DNA of 64,000 bases from Chitinophaga solisilvae (GTDB lineage Bacteria > Bacteroidota > Bacteroidia > Chitinophagales > Chitinophagaceae). The notes beneath the pieces are model-generated. The model was not told the DNA's origin. It saw only the letters and a list, made by a program, of their open reading frames with translations, and made no database searches. Of the stretch, positions 7,869 to 16,158 are shown piece by piece. Numbering within the stretch: position 1 is the stretch's first letter; the number at the start of each line of letters is the position of its first letter. The DNA lies in assembly GCF_009928525.1 (NCBI RefSeq), contig NZ_JAABOK010000001.1, positions 712,766 through 776,765 on the forward strand, read 5' to 3'. The position numbers were made by a program, and so were the translations under genes.

Positions 7869-8936
7869 TATTAACTGGATTGCTTCCTGCGTTTCACTGA
7901 AGGCTTGCAGCAGCCGCTCCGCATGTGTGTCGGTAATGAATACCTGGCCGTAGTTTTCGCCGGCAACGAGGTTGATGAGCCGGAGTACTCTTTCCTGGTC
8001 CAGTTTTTCAAAGACATCATCGAGCAGCAGGAGTGGGGCGGATTTTTTTTGCTGTTTGATGACTTCAAACTGGGCTAGTTTGAGGGCAAAGAGAAAGCTC
8101 TTGCGTTGCCCTTGCGAGGCGCTGGTTTTCATGAGGTGATCGTTGAGCAGGAACTGGAGGTCATCGCGGTGGATGCCGGTAGTGGTGCGCTGCAGCTGCA
8201 TGTCGCGGTACCTTGCTGCGGTCAGCTGAGTGGTGTACTCTTCTTCCAGCAGGGTGCACTGATAGCGGATATTTACCACTTCGTGTGTACCGGAGATGTA
8301 ATCGTACAGCTGCTGTACCTGCGGGATGAAGCTGTCGAGGAAGCGCCGGCGTATTTCAAAAACGGGCGTACCGTGTTGTACCAGCTGCAGGTCAAAAATA
8401 TCCAGGAGTGCATCAGGGTTGGGGCCCGGCGCTGGGTTTTTGAGCAGCGTATTCCGTTGGAGCAGTATTTTCTGGTATACGATCAGGTGTTCCAGGTATT
8501 CGGGATATAGCTGGGAGAGGAGGGTATCCAGCCATTTGCGGCGTTCTTCACTGCCGCCGAGGATGATTTCCGCATCGTCCGGTGCAATCATGACCGCAGG
8601 GAACTGGCCGATGTGGCGGGAGAAGCGGTCGTATTTTTCATCATTGAGACTTACCTCCTTGCGTCCGTCTTTGACGGTGCAGATAATTTTTTCCGGCTGC
8701 CCGTTCTTTTCCAGGTAGCCTTCCAGGCGGAAGCCGTTAGTCTGGTATTGGGTATTCTGACTTTCATTGCTGGTAAAGTAGCTGCGGGTGAAGCAGAGGT
8801 AATAGATGGCGTCCAGCAGATTGGTTTTTCCGGAACCGTTGCGGCCGGTAATGCCCACAATACGGCGATGAAAGGAAAAGTCCTGCCGGGAGTAGTTTTT
8901 GAACTGAACAAGCGATATTTTCTGAATATGCAGCAA
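7860..8936 (-). CDS. recF: DNA replication and repair protein RecF
   Basis: A 358-residue SMC-like ATPase. Walker A is GRNGSGKT at residues 31-38, the signature motif SQGQRKS lies in the C-terminal third, and Walker B is LLLLDDVFEKLD near residue 308. RecF works with RecO and RecR to load RecA on gapped DNA during recombinational repair. Length is typical. The first residues (MLHIQKISLVQFKNY) match the normal RecF start. The neighbour downstream is a DUF721 gene, and its stop codon is covered by the arm of a palindrome. Confidence 0.95.
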   Translation of the reverse strand: MLHIQKISLVQFKNYSRQDFSFHRRIVGITGRNGSGKTNLLDAIYYLCFTRSYFTSNESQNTQYQTNGFRLEGYLEKNGQPEKIICTVKDGRKEVSLNDEKYDRFSRHIGQFPAVMIAPDDAEIILGGSEERRKWLDTLLSQLYPEYLEHLIVYQKILLQRNTLLKNPAPGPNPDALLDIFDLQLVQHGTPVFEIRRRFLDSFIPQVQQLYDYISGTHEVVNIRYQCTLLEEEYTTQLTAARYRDMQLQRTTTGIHRDDLQFLLNDHLMKTSASQGQRKSFLFALKLAQFEVIKQQKKSAPLLLLDDVFEKLDQERVLRLINLVAGENYGQVFITDTHAERLLQAFSETQEAIQLISI

Positions 8937-9120
8937 AGAAAATAGTTATGTATTATTAATAATATGCAAATTAAACAGGATCTGTAAGTGATAAATAACC
9001 GGTATCCCCGGCACTCTCCGGATCACAGGATGCAATTAAATGCAAAACTGTTTGAAATTGATGAATTTGCATAATTTAATACTAATTGGAATTGATATTT
9101 ATATTTTAGGATTTTCCTGT

Positions 9121-9128
9121 TATATTTG
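9121..9128 (+). promoter_or_regulatory. Bacteroidota -7 promoter box (TATATTTG) for pdhA
   Basis: The octamer matches the TAnnTTTG consensus exactly. It lies 18 bases before the GTG chosen as the pdhA start and overlaps the more upstream TTG, which argues against that TTG. No clear -33 TTG box at the usual distance was found. Confidence 0.6.
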
Positions 9129-9146
9129 CGAACAAATTTAGAAAGA

Positions 9147-10157
9147 GTGCAAACTAAAACAGACGTGAAGACGAAATTCACCAAAGAGACATATCTGTAC
9201 TGGTATGAATTGATGCTTTTGCTGCGCCGCTTTGAAGAAAAGACAGGCCAATTGTACGGAATGCAAAAAATCCGTGGCTTTTGTCACCTGTACATCGGTC
9301 AGGAGGCAATTGCTGCTGGTGCAATAACAGCGACGAAGCCGGAAGATAAATTCATTACTGCGTACCGCGATCACGCTTTGGCTATTGCCAAGGGTATTTC
9401 TGCTAAGGCTTGTATGGCTGAAATGTTTGGTAAAGCAACCGGATGTTCAAAGGGTAAGGGTGGTAGTATGCACTTCTTCTCCAAGGAACATAACTTCTTC
9501 GGCGGTCACGGTATCGTGGGCGCGCAGATCGGAACCGGCGCCGGCCTTGCCCTCGCTGAACAGTACCAGGGAACCGACAACGTAGTATTGTGCTTCTTCG
9601 GTGATGGCGCTGCCCGTCAGGGTATGCTGCATGAGACCTTTAACATGGCCATGACCTGGAAACTGCCGGTAATTTTCATCTGTGAGAATAACATGTACGC
9701 CATGGGTACTTCTGTAGAACGTACTTCCAACGTACTGGATATCTACAAACTGGCTGATGCTTACGAAATGCCTGCTGATTCCATTGACGGTATGAGCTGC
9801 GAAGCCGTACACGATGGTATTGAAAGAGCAGTTAAACGTGCGCGTGAGAACGGCGGACCAACACTCCTCGAAATCAAAACGTATCGCTACCGTGGTCACT
9901 CCATGAGCGATCCGGCCAAATACCGTACTAAAGAAGAACTGGAAGAATACAAGGAAAAGGATCCGATTACACAGGTGCTGAACGTTATCCAGAAGAACAA
10001 ATGGGCTACGGAAGCTGAAATTGAAGCCATCAACGAACGCGTTAAAGCCGAAGTGGATGAGTGTGTTCAGTTCGCCGAAGATTCCCCATGGCCTTCAGAT
10101 GATGAGTTGCTGAAAGACGTATACGTTCAGGAAGACTATCCGTTTATAGTTGACTAA
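9147..10157 (+). CDS. pdhA: Pyruvate dehydrogenase E1 component, alpha subunit
   Basis: A 336-residue protein from the chosen GTG, which follows a purine-rich AGAAAGA; an upstream TTG lies inside the -7 box and another GTG is at 9165, giving KTKFTKETYLYWYEL. It is the thiamine-diphosphate E1 alpha subunit that decarboxylates pyruvate and passes the acetyl group to E2. Visible signatures are RGFCHLYIGQEA, the MFGKATGCSKGKGGSMHF segment, the thiamine diphosphate GDGAARQG motif, ENNMYAMGT, and the phosphorylation-loop-like YRYRGHSMSDP. The E1 beta and E2 genes are not adjacent; the next gene is a TPR protein. Confidence 0.93.
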   Translation: MQTKTDVKTKFTKETYLYWYELMLLLRRFEEKTGQLYGMQKIRGFCHLYIGQEAIAAGAITATKPEDKFITAYRDHALAIAKGISAKACMAEMFGKATGCSKGKGGSMHFFSKEHNFFGGHGIVGAQIGTGAGLALAEQYQGTDNVVLCFFGDGAARQGMLHETFNMAMTWKLPVIFICENNMYAMGTSVERTSNVLDIYKLADAYEMPADSIDGMSCEAVHDGIERAVKRARENGGPTLLEIKTYRYRGHSMSDPAKYRTKEELEEYKEKDPITQVLNVIQKNKWATEAEIEAINERVKAEVDECVQFAEDSPWPSDDELLKDVYVQEDYPFIVD

Positions 10158-10175
10158 AAATATGGTTTTTGGTAG

Positions 10176-10218
10176 TAGCTTTTAGTACCTGGAATCAAAC
10201 TCCGGGCACTAAAAGCTA
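10176..10218. repeat. Inverted repeat with GCTTTTAG arms
   Basis: Eleven-base perfect arms (TAGCTTTTAGT and ACTAAAAGCTA) with a partly paired interior (CCTGGA against TCCGGG). It starts 18 bases after the pdhA stop. A related GCTTTTAGC/GCTAAAAGC pair straddles the ribH stop about 1.4 kb away. No T-run follows. It may be a minor third arm class of the palindromes, or a transcript-end hairpin. Confidence 0.6.
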
Positions 10219-10304
10219 TCTGCTGATAGCTAATCTGACACCAATTTCTAACAATCTAACAGCTCAGCGCAAAGGCTGAAAGCTATTACAATTATTCATT
10301 AAAA

Positions 10305-11003
10305 ATGGCAGAAACTAAAGACAAAGCCACTACGCCGCAACCTGCAACAAATTTTGACCTGGAGAAGTCCATGCACAAAGCGGAAGACTTTTTCGTAAAA
10401 AACAAAAATGTAATCACTATTGCAGTGCTGGCAGTAGTAGTAGGTGTAGGCGGTTTCTTCGCCTATAACAATTTTGTTAAAAAGCCCAACGAAAACAAGG
10501 CGCAGGAAATGGTTTTCCATGCGCAGAACTACTTTGCGGTTGATTCCTTTAAACTGGCGCTCAACGGAGATGGTAACAACTACGGCTTCCTGCAGGTAGT
10601 AAACAAATACGGCGGCACCAAAGCCGGCAACCTCGCCAAATACAGCGCCGGCGTTTGTTATATCCGTCTGGGTGAATACCAGAAAGGTATTGATATGCTG
10701 AAATCCTTCAGCTCCGACGATCTGCTGCTGCAGCCTACCGCCTACGGCCTGATCGGAGACGCCTACATGGAACTCAGCAAAACTGAAGAAGGTATCGAGT
10801 CCTACAAAAAAGCAGGACACTATAATGATAACGAACTGACTTCCCCTGTGTACCTGTTCCGCGCCGGTATGGCCCTGGAAAAAGCAGGCAAAACCCAGGA
10901 AGCAGTAACGATCTATAAAGAGATTAAAGAAAAATTCCCCCTCACCAACGAAGGTCGTGAAATGGACAAGTACCTGGCGAGATTGGGAGATGTGAAGAAT
11001 TAA
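10305..11003 (+). CDS. Membrane-anchored TPR protein (YfgM-like)
   Basis: A 232-residue protein with one N-terminal membrane helix (about residues 43-63, VITIAVLAVVVGVGGFFAYN) after a cytosolic head rich in Lys and Asp. The remainder forms tetratricopeptide repeats, for example GVCYIRLGEYQKGIDML, AYMELSKTEEGIESYKKAG and ALEKAGKTQEAVTIYKEI. The topology resembles YfgM, a periplasmic chaperone partner of the Sec translocon, but the match rests on architecture alone. A GC-rich hairpin follows the stop and the lumazine synthase gene is 52 bases downstream, so the genes may be co-transcribed. Confidence 0.75.
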   Translation: MAETKDKATTPQPATNFDLEKSMHKAEDFFVKNKNVITIAVLAVVVGVGGFFAYNNFVKKPNENKAQEMVFHAQNYFAVDSFKLALNGDGNNYGFLQVVNKYGGTKAGNLAKYSAGVCYIRLGEYQKGIDMLKSFSSDDLLLQPTAYGLIGDAYMELSKTEEGIESYKKAGHYNDNELTSPVYLFRAGMALEKAGKTQEAVTIYKEIKEKFPLTNEGREMDKYLARLGDVKN

Positions 11004-11010
11004 GTCATTG

Positions 11011-11039
11011 GCCACCGGCAGCACCCTGCCGCCGGTGGC
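11011..11039 (+). terminator. GC-rich hairpin after the TPR gene, no T-run
   Basis: Arms GCCACCGGC and GCCGGTGGC pair perfectly around a short interior that can pair further. No T-run follows, so it may be a weak terminator, an attenuating hairpin or an mRNA 3' stabiliser ahead of ribH. Confidence 0.4.
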
Positions 11040-11055
11040 TGAAGGCTAAAATTTA

Positions 11056-11568
11056 ATGATAGCTATGTCTGAACACAATAAAAGCTTATTAAATGATGCT
11101 GGCATTCTCAACCTGGAGGATGCCAGTGTTGTTATGGTATATACCGAATGGAATGATGCCATCGTGAATGAACTCGTTGCCGGTTGTGAAAAGTCACTGC
11201 AGCAGTACCAGGTAAACAAAACAAATAAAATTGTTGTCCCCGGTGCGTTCGAACTGCCATACGCCTGTAAACAGTATTGGGAAAATACCAAAGGAACCGG
11301 CAGCCAGCCTGGCGCTATTATTGCTTTCGGTTGTGTGATCCGCGGAGAAACGCCGCACTTCGATTATGTGTGTAAGGCCGTAACAGAAGGTATCCTGCAA
11401 CTCAACCTGCAGCTGCCCGTGCCTGTTATATTTGGTATACTGACTGTCGATAATGAACAGCAGGCGCTGGACAGACTGGGCGGCGCCCACGGTCATAAAG
11501 GCGAAGAAGCCGCCATCACCGCATTGAAGATGATTTCATTACAAAGACAGCTGGCAAAAAGCTTTTAG
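11056..11568 (+). CDS. ribH: 6,7-dimethyl-8-ribityllumazine synthase
   Basis: A 170-residue protein; a second ATG three codons in (11065) is an equally good start. It condenses 5-amino-6-ribitylaminouracil with 3,4-dihydroxybutanone 4-phosphate in riboflavin synthesis. Signatures are YTEWNDAIVNEL (substrate site), VPGAFELPYACK, FGCVIRGETPHFDYVC with the phosphate-binding Arg and a His, and FGILTVDNEQQALDRLGG. Length is typical of icosahedral lumazine synthases. No other riboflavin genes are adjacent. Its last residues and stop codon form the left arm of an inverted repeat. Confidence 0.95.
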   Translation: MIAMSEHNKSLLNDAGILNLEDASVVMVYTEWNDAIVNELVAGCEKSLQQYQVNKTNKIVVPGAFELPYACKQYWENTKGTGSQPGAIIAFGCVIRGETPHFDYVCKAVTEGILQLNLQLPVPVIFGILTVDNEQQALDRLGGAHGHKGEEAAITALKMISLQRQLAKSF

Positions 11569-11615
11569 CACTAACCTAAACGGCTATATGCAATTGTCCG
11601 GCAACCGCTAAAAGC
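11561..11615. repeat. Inverted repeat GCTTTTAGC/GCTAAAAGC overlapping the ribH stop
   Basis: Nine-base perfect arms with a loop of 37 bases. The left arm contains the final Phe codon and TAG stop of ribH, and the right arm ends 7 bases before the next gene. It is similar to the inverted repeat 1.4 kb upstream. The spacing is too wide for a classical terminator. Confidence 0.45.
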
Positions 11616-11622
11616 CAGAACG

Positions 11623-12342
11623 ATGAATGTACAGTTATTTATTCCATGTTTCGTAGACCAGCTGTTTCCCGAAACAGCGTTTAATATGGTGAAGGTATTG
11701 GAAAAACTGGGCTGTAATGTGATGTATAATACCGAACAGACATGCTGCGGCCAGCCTGCATTCAACGCAGGCTACCAGGATGAATGCAGATCGGTAGCGA
11801 CCAAGTTTGTGAAAGACTTCAAAACGTTCGACTACATTGTTGCTCCCAGCGGTTCCTGTACCGGCTTTGTACGGAACTACTACAATAAACTATTCGATAA
11901 CTCTGCTGCTCATAATGATGTGAAGCTGCTGCGGAAAAACCTTTACGAGTTCACAGAATTTCTCACAGATGTACTGCATGTAACAGACCTGGGAGCCACC
12001 CTCAACGGGGTCGGCACCTATCACGATGCCTGCGGCGCACTGCGGGAATGTGGCATCAAGGAAGGCCCCCGCAAACTCCTGGAGAAAGTGAAAGGACTGG
12101 AACTGCGGGAAATGAATGACAGTGAAGTCTGTTGCGGATTCGGCGGCACCTTCTCTGTAAAATTCGAACCCATTTCCATGGGCATGGGAGAACAAAAAGT
12201 CAATAACGCTACCGGCAGCGGAGCGGATTACCTGATCTCCACCGACCTTTCCTGCCTCATGCACCTGGATGGATATATCCGTAAACATGGCTCCAATATC
12301 AAAGTGATGCACATCGCCGATGTACTGGCGAGTGGCTGGTAA
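11623..12342 (+). CDS. LutA/YkgE-type (Fe-S)-binding CCG-domain protein
   Basis: A 239-residue protein with two cysteine-rich CCG modules: one with PCFVDQLFP and TCCGQPAFNAGY, another with YHDACGALRECG and VCCGFGGTFSVK. This matches the LutA/YkgE/GlpC-type domain that binds iron-sulfur clusters and passes electrons in lactate or glycolate oxidation. LutB and LutC partners are not adjacent, so the physiological substrate is uncertain. The gene lies between ribH and an EVE-domain gene, 15 bases before the latter, suggesting co-transcription without evident functional linkage. Confidence 0.88.
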   Translation: MNVQLFIPCFVDQLFPETAFNMVKVLEKLGCNVMYNTEQTCCGQPAFNAGYQDECRSVATKFVKDFKTFDYIVAPSGSCTGFVRNYYNKLFDNSAAHNDVKLLRKNLYEFTEFLTDVLHVTDLGATLNGVGTYHDACGALRECGIKEGPRKLLEKVKGLELREMNDSEVCCGFGGTFSVKFEPISMGMGEQKVNNATGSGADYLISTDLSCLMHLDGYIRKHGSNIKVMHIADVLASGW

Positions 12343-12357
12343 CCTAAATTTTATACA

Positions 12358-12771
12358 ATGAATTATTGGCTTGTCAAATCCGAACCCTTTAAATACTCCT
12401 GGGATCAGTTTGTGAAAGATAAAGTGACTTTCTGGGACGGCGTCCGCAATTATCAGGCCCGCAACAACCTCCGCAACATGAAAAAAGGAGACCAGGTACT
12501 GTTCTATCACAGCAACGAAGGACTGGCCGTAGTTGGCCTGGCCACCGTCGCCAAAGAACACTACCAGGACCCCACTACGCCCGATCCTAACTGGGTGGTA
12601 GTAGACCTCAAGCCGGTAAAACCTTTCAAGAAGCCAGTGACCCTGGCGGAAATGAAAGTGGAAAAAAGACTGGCCAACCTGTCCCTGATCAGACAAGGCC
12701 GGTTGTCCGTATGTGACGTTACTGCAGAAGAGTTTGAGGTGATTATGGAAATGGGAGGGATGAAGAAGTAA
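12358..12771 (+). CDS. EVE domain-containing protein
   Basis: A 137-residue protein consisting of one EVE domain. The start MNYWLVKSEP, then WDGVRNYQARNN and KKGDQVLFYHS, are standard EVE signatures; the fold is related to PUA and YTH domains that recognise modified bases. EVE proteins are linked to binding of modified DNA or RNA bases and often occur near restriction or defence genes, but no such genes are next to this copy. It follows the LutA-like gene by 15 bases, and a nested palindrome starts 9 bases after its stop. Confidence 0.93.
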   Translation: MNYWLVKSEPFKYSWDQFVKDKVTFWDGVRNYQARNNLRNMKKGDQVLFYHSNEGLAVVGLATVAKEHYQDPTTPDPNWVVVDLKPVKPFKKPVTLAEMKVEKRLANLSLIRQGRLSVCDVTAEEFEVIMEMGGMKK

Positions 12772-12780
12772 ATACTGGAT

Positions 12781-12998
12781 AATTACGAATTACGAATTAT
12801 GAATTGCGAATGAGGAACCCATTTTGATTAGGATGGAATTGAAATTAATTATGAATTAAAGCGAAGATCAAAACGGAGAATATAAGTTATTCATCCACCT
12901 TGATCTTCGCTTTAATTCTTTATTCATAGTTAATTTCAATTCCATCCTAATCAAAATGGGTTCCTCATTCGCAATTCATAATTCGTAATTCGTAATTC
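12781..12998. repeat. Long palindrome 3 (heptad arms, extended, nested)
   Basis: The longest member of the family, about 218 bases. Outer arms are heptads in the order ACG, ACG, ATG, GCG on both sides. Inside comes an extra paired block (GAGGAACCCATTTTGATTAG and onward, about 40 bases) present in no other copy, then the family core AAAGCGAAGATCAAAACG. The block shows a short length difference between arms (AATTAAAGCG against AATAAAGAATTAAAGCG). It separates two rightward genes, EVE and DUF4349, so it is not restricted to convergent pairs. Confidence 0.93.
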
Positions 12999-13063
12999 AA
13001 AATTTTCCCTTCTCCTTATGGAATCTCCCCGCGCCCCGCATCCTACGGGAAATGCTGCTTTAT

Positions 13064-13963
13064 ATGAAAACGTTTACGTTACTTACCGCTGTACTGCTTT
13101 TTACTGCCTGCAGTACAAAAAATGGGGGAAATACTGCTGCTATGGAGGTGGCCGGCGCGGAAGATGCCGCTGCTGTGGAGGCATCGGCGCCTGCTGCACA
13201 GGGGCTGATGGATATGAAAGATGCTCCTGCACCGCCACCACCGCCTGCGCCTGATGCCAATGCCGTAATCCCGCAGAAAATTATCAGAGATGCCGTCATC
13301 ACCTACGGAGTGAAGGATTTTAATACGGTTAAAAGTCGTATAGCCGCGGTCGTTAGTAAGCATGGCGGATACATTGCCAATGAAAGGCAACAGAACAATG
13401 CGATGGAATGGCGCAGTGAACTGGAAATAAAAGTACCTTCCGGAAAATTCAGTGATTGTGTGGATGCCCTGGTAAGCGGGGTTGCAAGGGTGGATGAAAA
13501 GAAAATCACTTCTACGGATGTGACTGAACAGTATGTAGACCTCGACGCGCGTATGAGAGCCCGGCAGGAAACCGAAAAACGGTATCTGCAACTCCTGCAG
13601 CAGGCAAAAAATGTAAAGGAGATACTGGAAGTAGAAGTACAGCTGAAGCAGATCCGGGAGGAGATTGAATCCGCCAAGGGACGGTTACAGTATTTTGATC
13701 ATCATGTAGCCTACAGCACTATCACCCTGACTTATTACGAAACCTTCAGTCATACGAACCCACAGGCGCCCGGCTTCTTTGAAAGAGTGGGGCTGTCGCT
13801 GGCAGACGGATGGAATAACCTGCTGGCGTTAGGTATCGCCGTACTAAGCGCATGGCCTTTGTGGGTAGCTATCGTTTTTATATTTATTTTTATAAAAAGG
13901 GCAGTGAGAAGAAGAAAAGCCAGGAAGACAGGTATAGGCGCTGCCACTAACGTAAACCCTTAA
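13064..13963 (+). CDS. DUF4349 lipoprotein
   Basis: A 299-residue protein; the ATG giving MKTFTLLTAVLLFTACS is preferred because it begins a lipoprotein signal with the lipobox FTAC. A low-complexity Ala/Pro segment (residues about 30-65) follows. The DUF4349 region spans about residues 70-245, with a coiled coil around ARQETEKRYLQLLQQAKNVKEILEVE (seen as two heptad stretches), and a C-terminal membrane helix (about 260-285) precedes a basic tail. DUF4349 proteins are envelope proteins of unknown function. The sirtuin gene follows 11 bases downstream. Confidence 0.85.
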   Translation: MKTFTLLTAVLLFTACSTKNGGNTAAMEVAGAEDAAAVEASAPAAQGLMDMKDAPAPPPPPAPDANAVIPQKIIRDAVITYGVKDFNTVKSRIAAVVSKHGGYIANERQQNNAMEWRSELEIKVPSGKFSDCVDALVSGVARVDEKKITSTDVTEQYVDLDARMRARQETEKRYLQLLQQAKNVKEILEVEVQLKQIREEIESAKGRLQYFDHHVAYSTITLTYYETFSHTNPQAPGFFERVGLSLADGWNNLLALGIAVLSAWPLWVAIVFIFIFIKRAVRRRKARKTGIGAATNVNP

Positions 13964-13974
13964 ACGAAATTAGT

Positions 13975-14652
13975 ATGAAACCAAGAATGGTGGTGCTGAC
14001 CGGAGCCGGCATCAGCGCAGAAAGCGGACTCCGGACATTCCGCGACAGCGATGGATTATGGGAAGGCTATGACGTGTACGAAGTGGCATCCCCGCAAGGC
14101 TGGCAGAAGAACCCTGCACTTGTACTGGATTTTTACAATGTACGCCGCCGGGATGTGATGGCTGCCCGTCCCAATGCTGCACATACAGGGCTGGCGAAGC
14201 TGGAGGAGAAATTTGATGTGCGTATTGTGACGCAGAATATTGATAACCTGCATGAACGCGGTGGCTCTTCCCGGGTGCTGCACCTGCACGGCGAAATATT
14301 CAAGATGCGCAGTGTGCATGACAAGGAAAACATTTTCGAGATTACCGGCGATATAAAGCTGGGAGATCTGGCGCCTGACGGCGGACAGCTGCGCCCGCAC
14401 ATTGTATGGTTCGGGGAGGAAGTACCAATGATAGAACAGGCCGTCCGTGAAGTGATGTGGGCGGATGTTTTTGTGGTGATCGGCACCTCGCTGCAGGTAT
14501 ATCCCGCAGCTAACCTGCTGAATTATGTACGGCCGGAAGCGGCGGTGTATATCATCGATAAAAAGCTGCCTGATATATCCGGATACCCGAATATGGTCAG
14601 CATTGAGAAGCCGGCCACAGAAGGAGTGGAGGAGCTGTTACGGATTTTGTAA
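13975..14652 (+). CDS. Sir2-family NAD-dependent deacylase lacking zinc cysteines
   Basis: A 225-residue class III-like sirtuin. It has GAGIS (residues 10-14), QNID (87-90) and the catalytic HLHGE with His105. Y54 and R57 match the YxxR pair that in SIRT5 and CobB binds acidic acyl groups, so desuccinylase or demalonylase activity is plausible. The protein contains no cysteine at all, so the usual four-cysteine zinc module is absent; that region (about 108-130) is a short loop instead. Sirtuins remove acyl groups from lysines using NAD. It probably shares a transcript with the DUF4349 gene and ends at a strong hairpin. Confidence 0.9.
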   Translation: MKPRMVVLTGAGISAESGLRTFRDSDGLWEGYDVYEVASPQGWQKNPALVLDFYNVRRRDVMAARPNAAHTGLAKLEEKFDVRIVTQNIDNLHERGGSSRVLHLHGEIFKMRSVHDKENIFEITGDIKLGDLAPDGGQLRPHIVWFGEEVPMIEQAVREVMWADVFVVIGTSLQVYPAANLLNYVRPEAAVYIIDKKLPDISGYPNMVSIEKPATEGVEELLRIL

Positions 14653-14674
14653 TTGTGTTTTCCGGAAAATAAAC

Positions 14675-14706
14675 AGGGGCTGGCTATCATATAGCCAGCC
14701 CCTTTC
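14675..14706 (+). terminator. Terminator hairpin after the sirtuin gene
   Basis: Perfect 13-base stem (AGGGGCTGGCTAT and its complement) with a three-base loop, followed by a short TTTC. It begins 22 bases after the sirtuin stop. The T-run is short, so efficiency is uncertain. Confidence 0.7.
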
Positions 14707-14754
14707 ACAAGTCCTTTTCGCTCAATGTGGATTCATCATAGGAAACAATGATGT

Positions 14755-16080
14755 TTATTCGAAGCTTTCCTCAAACCGGATATCAAATTCTTCCAGCTCT
14801 CTTAATACCGGGTTGTATATCTCCGGCATTACCGGAATATGCAGGCCCGTGAGCGTAATCTTTTCCTGCAGCAGCAGCTTGGCCAGTATCCCCAGCGGAA
14901 GCCCCACTGTTTTGGCCATGGCGGTACGCACATTATCTTCTCCCTGCGTTATCATATAGCTGTGCATTCTGGTGGCCATGTTGCGGCGCTCAAATTCAAT
15001 TTCGTGCAGCATCACAATCATGTCCTTGTCTGCAGGTTCCATCTTCAGTTTATCTTCTACAATATGTTGCAGTACGGCTGCATTGGTTTGTTCGCCCATG
15101 TTGATGATTTCTCCGTTGAGCAGGCCCAGGAATCTGAGCTGACGTATCACTTTTGACTTACTGCTGACGCCGAGGAATCTGGCCATGTTATCTTCATGTC
15201 CGAGTTGTTTATCCAGATGCAGGTGCTGTGTGGCCCAGTTGAAGTAGGTGAGGTTATCGGTTTGAATTTTCGTTGAATCGTTGGTCAATCCCAGTTTAAC
15301 GAGTGCATTCCATCCTTCACAGAAATCGGGGAAACGGAGTGTTGCCCGCATAAAGGTAGCGATATTTTCCAGTTTATACGCTTCCATATATCCGATGGAG
15401 TCCCGGTTGGGGTAGAAGGCCAGTTTGCCCAGGCCGGGTACCTGTATGGTTTTGGTATGGTCAAACAGTTGCTCGTAGGTGAGTTCCCGCGCTTTGCCTT
15501 TTTCCCGGAAAGAGGCGCCGGAACTACCTGCCAGCACAATGTTACGGGCGTTCCAGGATATTTTGTACTGCCAGGGATTATCGATGCTGTCAGGTGATAT
15601 AAGGCCGCCGCAGTAGGATTTAAAGGAAAAGATCTGCCCGCCTTTCTTTTCAATGGAGTGAATCAGTTTCATGGCAGACATATGATCGATACCCGGATCC
15701 AGTCCCATTTCATACATAAAGAGCAATCCGGCTTTTTCTATTTCCTTTTCCAGCTTGCGTACTTCCGGATCGATATAGGAGGCGGTGAGGAGGTTCTTTT
15801 TATACTGAAGGCAGTCCCTGGCTACAATGATATGCAGCTGGGGCGGGAGCAGGGATATAACCAGGTCGGTTTCCTGGATGAGTGGTTGCCTGACAGCCGG
15901 ATCCTTGATGTCGATGGCTGCGGGGGTTGCGTAGTAAGATTTTCCTGTTTTGGATTTTATCAGCATCAGGTCCTGGTCTGCCACGGTAATGTGCCACTTC
16001 TGACGGGGCGCATTCGTGAGCAGATAATCGATCAGACTGGTGGCCGATTTCCCGGCTCCAAACAACAGTATGTTCTTCAT
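14755..16080 (-). CDS. Saccharopine dehydrogenase-like protein (LYS9 type)
   Basis: A 441-residue cytosolic protein. An N-terminal Rossmann domain begins MKNILLFGAGKSATSL; the glycine pattern GAGKSA binds a dinucleotide. Then come LVISLLPPQLH and MGLDPGIDHMSA, the typical dimerisation and substrate region of saccharopine dehydrogenase-like enzymes. Known members act in lysine metabolism (saccharopine to glutamate and aminoadipate semialdehyde) or in carboxyspermidine synthesis; the exact substrate is not clear here. It is transcribed alone, divergent from gyrA across a 419-base spacer. Confidence 0.85.
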   Translation of the reverse strand: MKNILLFGAGKSATSLIDYLLTNAPRQKWHITVADQDLMLIKSKTGKSYYATPAAIDIKDPAVRQPLIQETDLVISLLPPQLHIIVARDCLQYKKNLLTASYIDPEVRKLEKEIEKAGLLFMYEMGLDPGIDHMSAMKLIHSIEKKGGQIFSFKSYCGGLISPDSIDNPWQYKISWNARNIVLAGSSGASFREKGKARELTYEQLFDHTKTIQVPGLGKLAFYPNRDSIGYMEAYKLENIATFMRATLRFPDFCEGWNALVKLGLTNDSTKIQTDNLTYFNWATQHLHLDKQLGHEDNMARFLGVSSKSKVIRQLRFLGLLNGEIINMGEQTNAAVLQHIVEDKLKMEPADKDMIVMLHEIEFERRNMATRMHSYMITQGEDNVRTAMAKTVGLPLGILAKLLLQEKITLTGLHIPVMPEIYNPVLRELEEFDIRFEESFE

Positions 16081-16136
16081 AGTCTTTTAGAAAAGGTTAA
16101 GAATCAGGGGAATAACAGCTTTTATAATACTTATGT

Positions 16137-16158
16137 TCGAATTTTAAGCAAAATTCGA
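16137..16158. promoter_or_regulatory. Palindrome TCGAATTTT-AAGC-AAAATTCGA, possible operator
   Basis: Nine-base perfect arms with a four-base spacer, 57 bases upstream of the saccharopine dehydrogenase-like start. The position suits an operator or a divergent regulatory site. No adjacent regulator gene supports this. Confidence 0.4.

Noticed and set aside
9126..9146. TTG start for pyruvate dehydrogenase E1 alpha
   Set aside because: The TTG overlaps the -7 box, upstream of any transcript start.
11890..12696. A 268-residue leftward frame over the LutA-like and EVE genes
   Set aside because: It spans two recognised rightward genes and has no recognisable domains.
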